Source: Channallabes apus (Eukaryota > Chordata > Actinopteri > Siluriformes > Clariidae). Taken from it: 64,000 bases of DNA. The stretch covers positions 47,823,807 to 47,887,806 of the forward strand of contig CM060107.1 in the NCBI GenBank assembly GCA_030522415.1, given 5' to 3'. The notes below the pieces were generated by a model. That model was not told the DNA's origin, made no database searches, and worked only from the letters and a program-made list of their open reading frames with translations. Shown here one piece after another: positions 45,482 through 57,817 of this stretch. A program made the translations under genes and the position numbers. Each line of letters begins with the position of its first letter. The first letter of the stretch is position 1.

Positions 45482-46076
45482 TAGAAAATAAATAAATGAA
45501 AAAACAAATAATAATAATAATTATAGAAAAGAAAATAATTGGAAGTGTGGATGTGTGAGAAAAATGTGCAGATAATAATGAGACGAATGAATGAAATTTC
45601 TCTGATGAGCAAGCCAAGGGTGACGGCGACGGTGGCAAGGAAAAACTCCCTGAGATGGCATTAGGAAGAAACCTTGAGAGGAACCAGACTCAACAGGGAA
45701 CCCATCCTCATTTGGGCGATAACAGATAGAAATGATATAACATCTTGTGTGTTGTGCAGGTGAAAATTCAATATGACAGAAATTATTTAAATTGACATGA
45801 AGACCAGTTCAGCATAGGGATGAGTCAGTAGGTGAGGTCTCGATCACTGGAAGCACAGGAGCAGCATGTGTAGCTCCAACCATCATAAAGCTGAATCCAG
45901 CTGGAGCTGGTCCTTCTCTGGATGCCTCAGGAACCTCGCAGGGTCGGCCTTTGTCTACTGAAGCTGGCAAAATCTCCCGATGCCTCGGGATGGGTAGAGA
46001 AATACAGAACAGATGGGGAGAATTAGCGTAGTTGCCATTCGGTATAGGTGTACTGGAGTATGAGTACTGGGATGAG

Positions 46077-46865
46077 TTATGTGTATGCCAGATTAAAAAG
46101 ATGCGTCTTGAGTCTACTTTTGAACTGAGAAACCGTGTCTGCTCCCCGAACACTGTCTGGAAGGCTATTCCAAAGCTTTGGAGCTAAATATGAAAAAGCC
46201 CTACCCCCTTTTGTAGATTTTGAAATTCTGGGAACTACCAGAAGTCCGGAGCTTTGTGATCTTAAGGCGCGTGATGGATTGTAGCGCATCAGAAGACTGG
46301 TTAGGTATGTGGGAGCTAAACCATTTAAGGCCTTGTATGTAAGTAATATTATTTTGTAATTTATTCTAAACTGAACAGGTAGCCAGTGCAGGGATGATAA
46401 TATTGGGGTTATATGATCATATTTTCTGGATCTAGTGAGAACCCTGGCAGCTGCATTTTGGATTAACTGAAGCTTGTTTATTGAGGATGCAGGACAACCA
46501 CCTAGTAATGCATTACAATAGTCCAGTCTGGAGGTCATGAATGCATGAACTAGTTTTTCTGCATCAGATACGGATAAGATGTTCCTAAGTTTAGCAATAT
46601 TTCGAAGATGGAAAAAGGCTGTTTTTGTGATATTTGAAATGTGATTTTCAAAAGACAAGTTACTGTCTAATATTACTCCCAGATCTTTTACTGCTGAGCT
46701 GGTAATAACAGTACATCCTTCTAAGCGCAAGCTGAATTGTGAAAGCTGTTGTGTGCTGGTTTTTGGGCCAATAAGTAATATCTCTGTCTTATCTGAATTT
46801 AATAAAAGAAAGTTATTGGTCATCCAATCTTTTATGTCCTGGACACACTCAGTTAATCTAGACAA
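46077..46865 (-). pseudogene. LINE reverse transcriptase, C-terminal part
   Basis: 262 codons: the region after the YADD box, with NSDKTEILLIG, VKDLGVILDSNL and SSLHWLPVQFRIN, then the C-terminal domain ending in FKSRLKTHLF. It continues the frame broken at 46853. The last 76 bases encode a second, unrelated-looking frame start and belong to the 3' UTR. Confidence 0.85.
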
Positions 46866-47425
46866 CTTAGGTATTTCGTCTGGTTTAGTTGAGATATATA
46901 ATTGGGTATCATCAGCATAACAATGGAAACTAATCCCATGTCTTCTATGATGTTACCCAAGGGAAGCATGTATATTGAGAACAACAGAGGTCCTAAAAGT
47001 GACCCTTGTGGGACCCCATATTTCACTGGCATTACACCAGACGGTTCTCCATTTAGATCTACAAAATGGTAGCGATCAGACAGGTAAGATCTAAACCATT
47101 TTAATGCCTGTCCCTGAATACCTATATAATTTTGTAAGCGATCTATGAGAATATTATGATCTATAGTGTCGAATGCAGCACTAAGATCGAGCAGGACTAG
47201 CAATGAGATGCAGCTTTGGTCTGAAGCTAAAAACAAGTCGTTTGTAATCTTAACTAGTGCAGTTTCTGTGCTATGATGGGGCCTGAAACCTGACTGAAAT
47301 TCTTCAAGGATGTTGTTATCCTGCAAGAATGTGCAAATTTGAGCTGATACTACTTTTTCTAGTATTTTTGATATGAACGGAAGGTTTGAAATCGGTCTGT
47401 AATTTGTCATTTCATTCGCGTCCAA
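46853..47425 (-). pseudogene. LINE reverse transcriptase, fingers and palm
   Basis: 190 codons with [20 protein letters not shown], the motif A-like [12 protein letters not shown] and the motif B-like [15 protein letters not shown] frameshift near 46940 puts the YADD box (near 46915) out of this frame, so the gene is inactive here. Confidence 0.88.
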
Positions 47426-47524
47426 ATTAGATTTTTTAAGAAGCAGCTTAATAACTGCTAACTTGAAAGGTTTAGGGACGTGACCTAGATGTAATGAAGA
47501 ATTAATAATGTTTAGAAGTGGCTC

Positions 47525-48900
47525 TCAAACCGTAAGCATCACTTCTTTTAAAAATCTGGTTGGGATTGGGTCTAACAGGCACATTGTTGATTTAGCCGAG
47601 GTGATAAGTTTATACAGCTCTTCCTGTCCTATACCTGTAAAGCAGTGAAAATCTAAATGTGAAGCTATAGGCAGAACTGGATCGTGAGATACTATTAGAG
47701 GTTGAACCTCCATTATTTTCTTCCTGATATTATTGATTTTTTCATTAAAGAAGTCCATGAAGTCTTCACTTCTAAACTGTGATGGGATACTCTCTGCGGG
47801 CATCTTAGGTTTTGTTAGGTGAGCCACTGTACTAAATAAGAACCTGGGATTGTTTTGGTTTCTTGCTATCAGTTGGCTAAGATGCTCAGTCCTAGCAGTT
47901 TTTAGAGCCTGTCTATAGCTGCACATACTGTCTTTATACGCAATTCGAAAAACTTCTAATTTAGTTTTCCTCCATTTTCGCTCGAGGTTACAGGTTGCTC
48001 TCTTTAGGGCGCGAGTATGACTGTTGTACCACGGTGCAAGTGTTTTATCTCTGACTTTTTTTAATCTGATGGGAGCAACAATGTCTAATGTACTGGTAAA
48101 AATAGTGCCCATGCTGCTAGTCACTTCATCTAGATCATCTGCATTTAGGGGTCTAATAAGAAATTGGGACAGATCCGGCAGATTACTTGTGAATCTGTCT
48201 TTAGTAGTGGGATTCATATTTCTAACAGATTGATAACGTGGGGAGACACAGCTAATCTGTTCTACGGGTAGAGTATATGTCAGGAGGTGATGATCTGTGA
48301 TATCATCACTTTGAGGTATGATCTCTATATTAGAGACATCTATACCATGGGATATAATTAAATCTAGCGTATGATTAAAGCGGTGAGTTGCTCCAATTAT
48401 ATTTTGTTTCACCCCAAAGGAATTTAGTAAATCCATAAATGTGAGTGCTAAAGCGTCGTTAGCATCATCTACATGAATGTTAAAATCTCCTACTATCAAC
48501 ACTTTGTCAGAGTTAACCAATAGGTCTGATAGCTGATGTCCAAATTCTTTAAGAAAATCGCCATATGGCCCTGGGGGTCTGTACACGGTGGTCAGGGTAA
48601 AATATAACAAGGGTTTATTACGTATTTCATTTAGTGCAACATTAATGATAAGCACTTCAAATGAATTAAACCTGGGCCTTATTTTCTGGGTAACAGTGAG
48701 TACATCATTGTAGATAGTGGCGACACCACCACCGCGACCAATTAGACGGGGCTCGTGCTTATAGAAATATCCTGACGGAGTAGACTCATTCAGACCAAAA
48801 TATTAATTTGAGACAGAGTGCGTCAAGGCAATAATCTGAGATAATTTCATTAACAATAAGTGCTTTAGGCGCAAGGGATCTAATGTTGAGTAGTCCAAAC
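47525..48900 (-). pseudogene. LINE endonuclease and linker
   Basis: 48655-47525 is an open frame of 376 codons. It covers the second half of an apurinic-type endonuclease (TTVYRPPGPYGDF, VLIVGDFNIHVDD and DITDHHLLTY) and the linker into reverse transcriptase. The first half lies at 48900-48660 with a frameshift and a small deletion (LNVRSLAPKALIVNEI). This domain would nick target DNA to prime reverse transcription. Confidence 0.85.
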
Positions 48901-49112
48901 TTTAGAGGTGGATTTTGACTACTTATTTTGCCTTTTTATGGTTTTATGGTTATCAGATTGTTTCGGGCAAATTTAACAAATTTATTCTTTTTTCTCAGTA
49001 TTCGGGGAAGAGACACAGTTTCTATAGGACAAGCTATGTGTGTGCGTCTATAACTACGGTGAGTTGTGATGTGGCTAATATGTTTGGAATCTACAGTATG
49101 ACTTACCGCCAG

Positions 49113-49397
49113 TCAGATGGTTCGTAGTGTCCTGGAGATGTTGTCAGAGAGGACCGCTGCTTCAGCTCTGCTAGGGTGTAGGTCATCAGTGTGATAGAGC
49201 CTAGGACGCTCCCAGAAAACATTCGAGTTATCAACAAAGCGTAATTTCTGTTGTCGACACCAAGATTGTAACCATTCATTAAAGGCAAATAATCTACTGA
49301 ACTTCTCGATTCCTCGCTGAAATGTGGGAAGCGGTCCAGATACGATGATCCTTGTCGTGGGTGATGTGCTGCGGACCTTCTCGACCAGGCTCGACAT
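49113..49397 (-). pseudogene. LINE ORF1 fragment with SGNH esterase-like end
   Basis: 94 codons, of which SPTTRIIVSGPLPTFQRG and the terminal DDLHPSRAEAAVLS phrase fit the C-terminal block of SGNH/GDSL-type esterases (catalytic D-x-x-H) known from ORF1 of CR1-group LINEs. The N-terminal part with the catalytic Ser is missing because the copy is truncated at 49395. Confidence 0.7.
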
Positions 49398-49620
49398 TAT
49401 GCGGTTTCAAGAGATGTGTTAAGTAAATTAACGATTCCCTTGAAAACCGATAACATTCTTTCAAATGATCATTAGGAAATGAAAGCAATACACAGTCTTA
49501 TAACTCTCTCCCTGCAAAAAAAATATAATATGATATGAATATAATAGTATAATTTGTGCCTCCACGTCCATAGGATCATCATCAAAAGGGCGCGCCGTGC
49601 TCAATAACCTTCTGAAACAA
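49396..49620. mobile_element. Harbinger relic 2, right part
   Basis: Corresponds to 30448-30650 of the 27.5-kb element (TGCGGTTTCAAGAGATGTG onward), encoding the start of the nuclease on the minus strand. About 220 bases between the two parts (30225-30447 in the other copy) are missing, so the LINE insertion was accompanied by a deletion. Confidence 0.8.
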
Positions 49621-49915
49621 ACTGACCCTGGAACATAGCAGGTTATCTTCATAAAGTAAATTGCTATGGTTACATACATTCCCAGAAAGTTACAGATGTC
49701 GCCATTAAGACTGCGCGTGTTTTCCCGCGAGATGCCGCAATTTAGTGCGCGCCATGCCACGACTTGCCGCAAGCAACATTCGGGAATTTAAATAAATGTT
49801 TTGTGCTTCACTGAATATCCGCCATATGACAGATTGAAAAGCCGGACCAAGTACAACGATGTATTGTGTATAATTAGTTAGCCTAAAACGTTATTGTTTC
49901 CCATGGATATATAAT
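49621..49915. other. Non-coding stretch after the Harbinger relic
   Basis: Contains GACCCTGGAACATAGCAGG, possibly a second Harbinger-like terminus. No gene. Confidence 0.4.
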
Positions 49916-49917
49916 GA

Positions 49918-50474
49918 CTAGATGTCGCCTTACGTCTACATCGCCGCCATCTTGTGTCTACTCTGCATTAGTTAACATTGGCAGAGAACTATCAACGATT
50001 AAAATCACCTTAATCTGCTTAATTTTCAAGCGATTTTCAAGCCGTTTGGTCCATTATAAATGTCAGACATATATTTATGATAGAACATAAATTAATTAAT
50101 TATTTTACTTATATGATATAGGTAAAATAATGAATTAATCTATGTTCTATCATAAATATGTGATATATCATATACAATAGAATACTTAGACACACCTACA
50201 TAACTCATTAATTTGTTCTACAATGCACAAAACAATTACAAGGATGCTGATAGTGATATGAAATAAAAACAAGAATAATATAAAATAAAGTATATATAAA
50301 ATATAAATAAATAGATATATAATAGAGCAAAATTTAAATTAATAAAGGAATGAGTTAATTAAACAAAGCGAGTTAAAAAAAACTATTATGACAGCGCGGC
50401 CCCGTCACAAGATGGCGGCCGCGCTGACTCATCGTTCCTATGGACAGCAGCATCAGAGGCGACATCTAGTCAGT
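49918..50474. mobile_element. 557-bp element with GACTAGATGTCGCC inverted ends
   Basis: Terminal 14 bases GACTAGATGTCGCC at 49918 and the reverse complement at 50461-50474. Subterminal CGCCATCTTGTG phrases are inverted on both sides as well. Interior AT-rich and non-coding, with a strong hairpin at 50069-50161. Superfamily and target duplication not determined. Confidence 0.7.
50069..50161. repeat. Large hairpin (about 40-bp arms, 13-bp loop)
   Basis: ATATATTTATGATAGAACAT and onward pairs with ATGTTCTATCATAAATATGT. The arms match at about 37 of 40 positions. Confidence 0.85.
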
Positions 50475-51891
50475 ATATATATATAATATATATATGATTG
50501 TTTCCAATGATGAAGCAAACATGAATTTTATTTTGTTTTACAACAGGTATTTCATAATGAAAGTGTGTAAAGTATATGTGTCTATGTGCATAATGATGAA
50601 ATGAGATGCCCAAATTCATGCTTTAAAAGTTTCTTATATAGTTTTTGTAACGTCTTAACAGGGACAAAACAATGAAACAATGCCTCGGGTTAAATGGTAT
50701 TGAAATTAATTTAATTTCCTGATTAACTTTAACTATGTTAACTATGCGAATGTTCATTCACTAAATGTATTTTTTATAAAAAATAAACAAATCTCTGTTT
50801 TATTATTAGTTGAGAGTGTGGTTTATTTATTTAGTATCATATTTGGTCATTGTAACATGCATTAGGGAGCATTATAGACGTGCCAAGGGTATTAAATTAA
50901 AATAATGGAAAGGGGTGTTTTAATAAAACGACATCTATCCGACATCTGTCCGACATTTGGCAGATGTATAAACATCTGATTAATATCGTCTAAAGAGCGG
51001 ATCAGGGTCGTTTTAATTCATTTACTTCTTAAATAAGTAGGCTAAGCGTCGTTCTAACATCGGCACCAGATGAGCAAATGCCCCCTGCTAGACATCTGCC
51101 AGACATCTGCCAGATGAAAAAGACGACGTCGCATAGACATCTCAGCGACGTGTGTGTGCTATCTGGGTCCGTTCTCGCGTAGACGGCGGAGCTCTGTTTA
51201 TCTTGTGTTTTCAGTTTTCTTTTGGTTTCCTTTTAAGTTTCTTAATTAATAATCCCCGCTATCTCCAAACGGAAATGTCTTCCTGTGTCTGTCATAAGCA
51301 CTCACAACCAGGGACGGTTCTAGACAGGCACATATGGGGGGGCAGTGAGAAATGTGAAGGTGACATCATGTGTACACATCATGTTCGAGCACTGTTTTTT
51401 CCCCCTGTGCTTACAGTAACAGTATTTTCCTTGCTGAATTGTGTTGTTAGCTGCGTCCAAAGCCTAGAGAAGTGGATTGCACTTTGTCAGGCCTCTGCCT
51501 TCAGACGTGTCCAACTTGGGTGTCCCACTTGAAAACTAAGCTCCTGCTGGTATAGCTCTTAAGGTCACTGAGGCACGCAAACCGCCTGACCACAATAAGG
51601 TGGCAATCCCTCAAGGGGGAAACTGAAAATTTTAAATTAAATAAAATATAATTAATCCAGATTTTATCAATCAACAACATAACATTTATCTTAGTTGAAT
51701 GGTCTAATTCTCAAAAACGTCTAACCTAAAGAACGACATAACACACTATAAGTAGAATATTTACAAAACAGAAAGTTTTTTTTTATTATTATTATTCATA
51801 AGAAAACCTAAGTTAAAACAGATGTATGAGGCATCTTGTCTTGCATTTGTCCACGTAAACCTGTTCGTTATGTTTGTGATTTGGGTCCGTT
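50475..51891. other. Intergenic region, no gene assigned
   Basis: Mostly AT-rich. 50925-51130 repeats short CGACATCT/CAGATGT phrases. 51152-51532 has an open frame with low plausibility. 51540-51620 (AAACTAAGCTCCTGCTGG, GGTCACTGAGGCACGCAAAC) looks like part of an interspersed repeat that I do not recognise. Confidence 0.45.
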
Positions 51892-52440
51892 TGTAAGAGC
51901 CATATCGTATTTGTTATGAATTTGTTGTTGTGTTTATTTGTTTTATTTTATTTTATTCTATTTTATTGTATTCATTAGTTAAGGATTAAGAATTGAGTTT
52001 ATTATATAAGTCATAAGCTTTGAACTTGTTAGTTAAGCATCCATTTTGACAATCGTAAGTTGATCTGTGATGTCATTCCACTATTACATGCTTTTGTATG
52101 ACTATCGTATGAATGAATCTCCACTTTCTGGAGATGAAAGTTCAGTTTAGATGCGGAAGGCTATGGAAACACAAGCTTTTGACCATAAGCTAATCGTAAT
52201 CCAAGATCTTAGTAAGATACAGCAAATAGGTTATTGTAAAAGTCAGAAATTTACAAGATACAGCAACTGGTGTTGTAACCACAGTGGATTTACTCAAGAC
52301 GACTGTATGAAGTGTTGATTCTTTGATGCTGACAAAATAAAATACAAGAGACAAAGAGATCATCGGACTTCAGTTTTTCGTGTGAGTAAAAAAGGCAAAC
52401 CAAGGATACGTGTCAAAACTAGTGAAATAATATGTCCGCA
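51892..52440 (+). repeat. BEL/Pao LTR with start of leader, copy 2
   Basis: Starts TGTAAGAGCCATATCG. It is collinear with the split LTR at 2690-3939 read in reverse and continues about 60 bases into the leader (GTGAAATAATATGTCCGCAT). No gag follows, so it is a truncated element rather than a solo LTR. A TATATAAG is present near 52004. Confidence 0.75.
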
Positions 52441-52606
52441 TCTACACCGTTGTTACAGAATGTTGTTTGGTTTTATTACACATTAGGCATATGTTTTTGT
52501 TTCAGTTTTGCCTTATTATTGCTGTGTAACGTGTTAACCTCTGTGTAGCTCTTAAACCTTAAACCTAAATCCCTACTACAAGGACGTCATGCTTCTATCG
52601 CCGTCC

Positions 52607-52804
52607 GGCTTTGAGAACATCGTGCTTCCTCCTCCGCTTGGCTTCGAGAATATCTTGTTACGTCCTCCACCCGGCTTCGAGAACATTGTGTTACTTCCTC
52701 CGCTTGGCTTCGAGAACAGCGTGTTACCTCCTCCCCCCGGCTTCGAGAACATCGTCTTACCTCCTCCGCCCGACTTCGAGGACGTCGTGCCAACTCCTCC
52801 ATGT
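52607..52804 (+). repeat. 33-bp proline-rich coding minisatellite (6 units)
   Basis: Six tandem 33-base units, each encoding GFENIVLPPPP or a close variant; the last is DFEDVVPTPPC. The unit lies in a 74-codon plus-strand frame (52589-52813). The minus strand is open through the same region (Arg/Ser/Glu-rich), which is a by-product of the composition. No known protein recognised. It may be a relic of a repeat-containing gene or of a retroelement gag. Confidence 0.75.
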
Positions 52805-52963
52805 AGGCCATAGAGCCCGTGTACCGCTATCGGGCCTGTTCTTCGCTCTGTGCCTGTAGCTATATAGTTTGAGTCTGTTGGTTGTTTCTTGGTTTGTTTT
52901 GATTCAACGTTGTTTGTTCTATTTAAGTGAGTTTTTGTTATTTAAAAAGAATATCTGCCATCA

Positions 52964-53777
52964 TGCATCTCCATACCCAGTGCAATGCCATGCAGATCAG
53001 GAACAAATGGAATTCAATTGATCAAATTCCCCAGTCAGATTTGAACAACCTGCTTGTCGATGACTGGCACGGAATCATCTATTGCTACGTTCCAAAAGTT
53101 GGCTGCACTGTATTAAAAAGGATCATGATCGTTCTGAGTGAGAGTCTGAAGGTGTATGGAACACTGATGACATCCCCATTGAAGACGTTCATGGATCCTC
53201 TTTACAGCACCTTAACGAATACCCCAAGGAAGTGATGAAAGAAAAACTTGAGACGTACAAGAAGTTCATATTTGTGCGAGATCCATTTGCCAGACTGATT
53301 TCAGCATACAGAGATAAGATACAAAATCCTAATCAACATTATTATGAAAAATGTGGGGTGGAAATATTAAGCAAATTCAGAAATGTGTCTAATCCACCAG
53401 CATCGGCAAAGGAAGCAAATGCTGCTGGTATCGTTCCTTCTTTCTACAACTTCATTGACTATATAATAAGCCTTCCATTTCCAGATGACACAGACATTGA
53501 TGAACACTGGCGAAAAACATTCCAAATGTGCCATCCCTGCTTGATTAATTATGACTTTATTGGGAAAATGGAAACCATAGAGGAAGATGTTGCTCACTTA
53601 CTACGAATGCTTCATGTTGATAACCTTGTCAGCTTTAAAGCCTGGACCATTACAGCAGAGTCAAGTTGGGTAAAGAAATGGTATTCGGACATCTCCGAAG
53701 AATGGAGGAGGAAACTATACAACATTTATGAGGCAGACTTCAGACTGTTTGGATATGAAGATCAAGAAAATGTTTAA
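52964..53777 (+). pseudogene. CHST12-like pseudogene (copy C)
   Basis: Homology to copies A, B and D begins at codon 81 ([10 protein letters not shown]); the signal anchor and stem are replaced by unrelated sequence. The 5'-phosphosulfate loop [10 protein letters not shown] is intact. A 13-base deletion at about 53159, after GTGTATGG, shifts the frame. The rest (53232-53777) remains open with the 3'-phosphate site VRDPFARLISAYRDK and the normal C-terminus. No Golgi-targeted enzyme can be made. Similarity is highest to B and D, so the loss is recent. Confidence 0.9.
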
Positions 53778-54550
53778 AATCTCAATTCTAAAAACATCAT
53801 CTAAATTGTTTGTGTTGTGTAGGATGATTGTTGTGTCTTTGTTCACTTGTTGGGAAAATCTTGTGTAAGAACTTGGCATTGGTTCACTTAATTGACGTCC
53901 GATGCATGTGTGTTATGGTGACAGAAAATATCTGCTCTTGTTCTACACTACAGTCGATCTACATTTTGAGGCATTACAAGTGCCTCTTTTTTGGTTTAAC
54001 AATTAAAGCTCTCTAATGTTCATTATTATTATTATTATTATTGAATTATACTACCAAAACTGCTGGCAGAATGAATTTCATGTTGTACCAGAATTCCTGA
54101 ATGTTGCAAATGCAAGAGAAAAAAAAGGGTTTTTTGTCTGTTTATTTTTCCCTTTGCATTGTATTTATGCATCACAAGAATTTTCATTAGTAGGACAACC
54201 TCAGTATCACCTGTATCATGTGTTATATAATTGGTGCCCTCAGTAAGGTCTAACTACTAAGTAGTGCATATCATTATCATGCCTAATGCATGTTAATATG
54301 TGTGTAAGTTGTAGTTTTATAAACTACATTATACCACATTAATTTAATATTAACACACTAATGTGTCTAAATATATGTTTGTAGGAACAATTACGAGTAA
54401 TGTGATTAACATAAACTTTTATATTATACCCTATCTGACAAATAAATAAATTATTTGACCAATGTTAGCTTTGATTATAGCCCACAAGCTTTTGGCAATT
54501 TCATGTGTAAAAAGTATTCCTCATTCTCCCAGAAACATTCTTCCACAATT

Positions 54551-54610
<60 letters not shown>

Positions 54611-54834
54611 GTGCTGTGAAAAAATGTATTTGCACCCAATATATTTTTATTTTTTCCATATTGGCCACACTTTGAGATTATTAAACAAATTTTAATTTTA
54701 CACAAATATAATCCAAGTAAATACAAAATGCAGTTTTTAAATGATGATTTCATTTATTAATGGGGGTAAAAAAAGTCCAAACCTTTCGTATTTGAGAAAC
54801 AACTCACAACTTCAAGTCACAACTCCAACAGAGT
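53778..54834 (+). other. Shared 3' flank of copy C, GATA microsatellite and Tc1-like relic
   Basis: Matches 41750-42840, without the 85-bp insertion. GATA run at 54551-54610. The relic breaks off near 54800, where L2 LINE sequence starts. Confidence 0.75.
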
Positions 54835-56730
54835 GAGTCTAGGAGCCTGTGGCAGGGACTAAGAACAATAACGGACTATAAAGCACCTACATCCAGTATG
54901 ACGAATGCGGATGTGACATTCTATGCTCGTTTCGAGGGTGCAGCTAAAATCGTTAGTGGCTACAGACAGGAAGACACTGCCAGCACCAGAAGCGCTTTCA
55001 TCATCTCCGAGCATGATGTGAGGAGAGCGTTCAAGAGAGTAAACACTAGCAAAGCAGCAGGACCAGACGACATCTCAGGTCATATTTTCAGAGCCTGCGC
55101 AGACCAGCTAGCACCTGTGTTCAGAGAGATATTCAACCTCTCTTTATCTTAGTCAGTGATCCCCACATGCTTCAAAAAGTCCATCATTGTTCCTGACCCC
55201 AAGAAACCTCATCCTGCTTCCCTCAATGATTATCGCCCTGTAGCCCTCACCTCAGTAGTGATGAAGTGCTTTGAACGGCTGGTCAGAGACTTCATCATTT
55301 CTTCACTTCCTGACACACTGGACCTATTACAAATTGCATACCGTCCAAACCGCTCTATATATGATGCCAGCTTTCGATCTCCTCCATACATCACTCACTC
55401 ACCTGGACACTAGGAAATTTAATTATGTTAAAATTCTCTTCATCGACTACAGCTCAGCAATTAATACCATAATCCCCTCCACACTCACCACCAAGCTGGA
55501 GCACCTGGGACTCAGCTCATCTATGTGTCAGTGGATCTCCAACTTCCTAACTGGCAGACCACAGGCAGTAAGGATGGGCGGGCATGTCTAATTCTCAGCA
55601 CTGGAGCCTCCCAGGGTTGTGTTTTGAGCCCCTTGCTGTACTCTTTGTACACCTACGACTGCGTGGCCACTACCAACTCCACCGCCATTATCAAGGTTGC
55701 TGACGACACTGTCGTGGTGGGCCTGATCACGAACAATTATGAGACGGCCTACCTAGAGAAGATTGGAAATCTGGAGAAATGGTGCCAGAGGAACAATCTC
55801 CATCCGGAACGTCAGCAAGACAAAGGAGCTGATAGTGGACTTTAGTATAAAGCAGGAGAGAAACTACCAGACCCCAGTCATCAACAGGAGCCCAGTGGAG
55901 AGAGTGAACAGTTTCCGATACATCTGTGTTCATATCACGCAGGACCTGTCATGGTCCTGTCATATCAACACCATGGTGAAAAAGGGCCGACAGCGTCTTT
56001 ACCACCTCAGACGCTTGAGAGACTTCAGACTGGCGTCTAAGTTGCTCATGAATTTCTACTCCTGCACCATAGAGAGCATCCTGACAGGAAACATCATGAC
56101 CTGGGTTGGAAACAGCAACATGCAGGACAGACGAGCTCTACACAGGGTGGTGCGATCAGCTGAACGCATCATCCGCACCGAGCTCCCTGACCTGCACTCA
56201 TCTGCACTCAGCGGTGCTGGACCAAGGCCAGGAAGATCGTGAAGGACCTCAGCCATCCCAACAATGGACTGTTCTCTCTATTGCGGTCTGGGAAGCGCTT
56301 CCGCTCCCTTAAGGCCAACACAGAGAGACTGAAGAGGAGCTTCTTCCCGCAGACGATACGGTGTCTCAACCACAACACAACACAGGACTAATACCATCTT
56401 TTTTACATCCAACATTGCCTGGGCATTCATGGCCACTATGGACACATTCATGCACTTCTGCATTACATTATATTATATTTTAATTTCTGAACCATTGCAC
56501 AAGACACTTTAATAAGTCACTTTTTATGCATATTTGCACCCCACTCCCAGTCATCTAAATTTTCTTTTTTTTACTATTTTTTCTTCTATATTTCAATATT
56601 TTGCTATATTGTTATTATGTCCTTATTTGTAGAGTATATTTTACTAGTTAAATTTATTTTCTATCGTATTTCTTTTTATTCATATTTATTTCTTATGTAA
56701 AAGCTTTTATTTATTAAGGTCACCGGCGGT
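54835..56730 (+). pseudogene. L2-clade LINE, reverse transcriptase and 3' tail (unit D)
   Basis: 54898-55152 encodes the pre-RT and fingers region (VRRAFKRVNTSKAAGPDDIS). 55156-55413 continues (IVPDPKKPHPASLNDYRPVA). 55420-56240 covers the palm with STGASQGCVLSP, VADDTVVVGL and the C-terminal KKGRQRLYHLRRLRDFRL. Stops and frameshifts separate the pieces. The 3' part matches 35630-37500 without the MITE. The 3' UTR ends near 56730. Confidence 0.85.
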
Positions 56731-57452
56731 CGGTGGACCACTTTTGACAGTCCTGACCAACTGACCAGATCAGGAACGTCCCACAAGACCTGGTGTTTAA
56801 TTGCTCTGACAAAGGCATCTACCCACTACAATTTCACGTGTTACGTTCCACGTATGTTTGTGTGTATTATGTGTTTATTTTTTCTTCTTCCCTCTCGCTC
56901 TTTTGCCTTTTGTGTTCTCATTCCATTTAGGTCCGAGGTTATTTGACTGAGCTGTCAATCATCGTTGTAACATCATGACGCTCTGCCAATCAGTGACGTG
57001 CTGAACGTATTTGAGGCCTTTGATTCAGTGTGTGTGTGTGTGCGTGCCTTGCCAGCGTACCATGTGCTTCAATGAGCTCAACCTTGCATGTTTGACTTTA
57101 GTAGCTTCCAGTTGTGTATTGTTTCATTATATAGTTTTTTTCTTTTTGCTTGGTTGTGTGATTGGATATTTCTCTATAGAGTTCTATTGAACTGTGTGTG
57201 TTTACACTAAATGTGTTGGAGTTTGGTTTAGCCTACTACATGGGAAGTTCAACCCCATTGTTAGGAAGAATGTTGGTGCATTGCTTTATTTTTCTACTGA
57301 TAAATTAGACAATTGTTAGTTTACGTTGAGTGTTTCTCCACCTTTGTACTTTTGTTTCCTTATTTTTAGGGCGTCAGTTAGAGTGTCGCTTGCGCTGAAG
57401 ATTTCGGGTTTATTTTGTATTTCTTTTGTTATTTAGTTCAGGATTTAGTAAT
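56731..57452 (+). other. Shared upstream flank of unit D
   Basis: Uninterrupted version of the flank found upstream of copy A, with the empty site for the 4981-8346 element near 56770 and for the retrovirus near 57168. Non-coding. Confidence 0.8.
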
Positions 57453-57817
57453 TGTAACGGTTAACCCCTAGATGGCGCCAGAACGCCATTTGTATTTATG
57501 TTGGATTTTTGTGTTGTAGTTTGGTTTCGGTTAAGGTTAGACTTCATTTCCCAGTTTGCACCTCGGTCAGGTGACGTAGAAGCTCACCTGAACCGAGGGA
57601 AGTTAATTTGATCAATGTTTATGTTTAGTTATAAATAGCCTGGCTGGACTCCAGTCAGGCGTCTAGCAACCGTTACCGAAAGTAGTTTGTGTTGGAGTGT
57701 ATTTTGTTTTATGTTTATGTTTTGATTTCAAATAAAGGACTTTGTGAAACCGTCAGCTTGCCTCCGCGATCATGCCTCGCACCCACTCCAGACGCAGACA
57801 GAGAGGGAAACGTGACA
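57453..57817 (+). mobile_element. 365-bp solo LTR upstream of copy D
   Basis: TGTAACGG...CGTGACA with the 5-bp duplication GTAAT at 57448-57452 and 57818-57822. The empty site is in unit A near 9027-9035. It has TATAAATAG at 57630-57638 and AATAAA at 57731-57736, so it carries its own promoter and polyadenylation signal in the same orientation as copy D. Confidence 0.92.

Larger units (their letters stand above)
45340..49395 (-). mobile_element. L2/CR1-clade LINE, nearly complete
   Basis: Minus strand, 4.06 kb. It starts at 49395 inside ORF1, holds the endonuclease and reverse transcriptase, and ends at 45340 with a 3' UTR that carries the AAGGTTTCTTCCTAATGCCA block and a GAATT-repeat tail. 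It inserted into the Harbinger relic, whose sequence resumes at 49396. Long AAT/AAAT runs occur at 45438-45520. Confidence 0.85.

Noticed and set aside
51152..51532. 126-codon plus-strand frame
   Set aside because: No recognised domain, cysteine-rich by chance composition, and it crosses a repeat-like border near 51300.
52587..52811. Arg/Ser/Glu-rich minus-strand protein over the minisatellite
   Set aside because: Explained as the reverse strand of the GFENIVLPPPP repeat; no independent support for expression.
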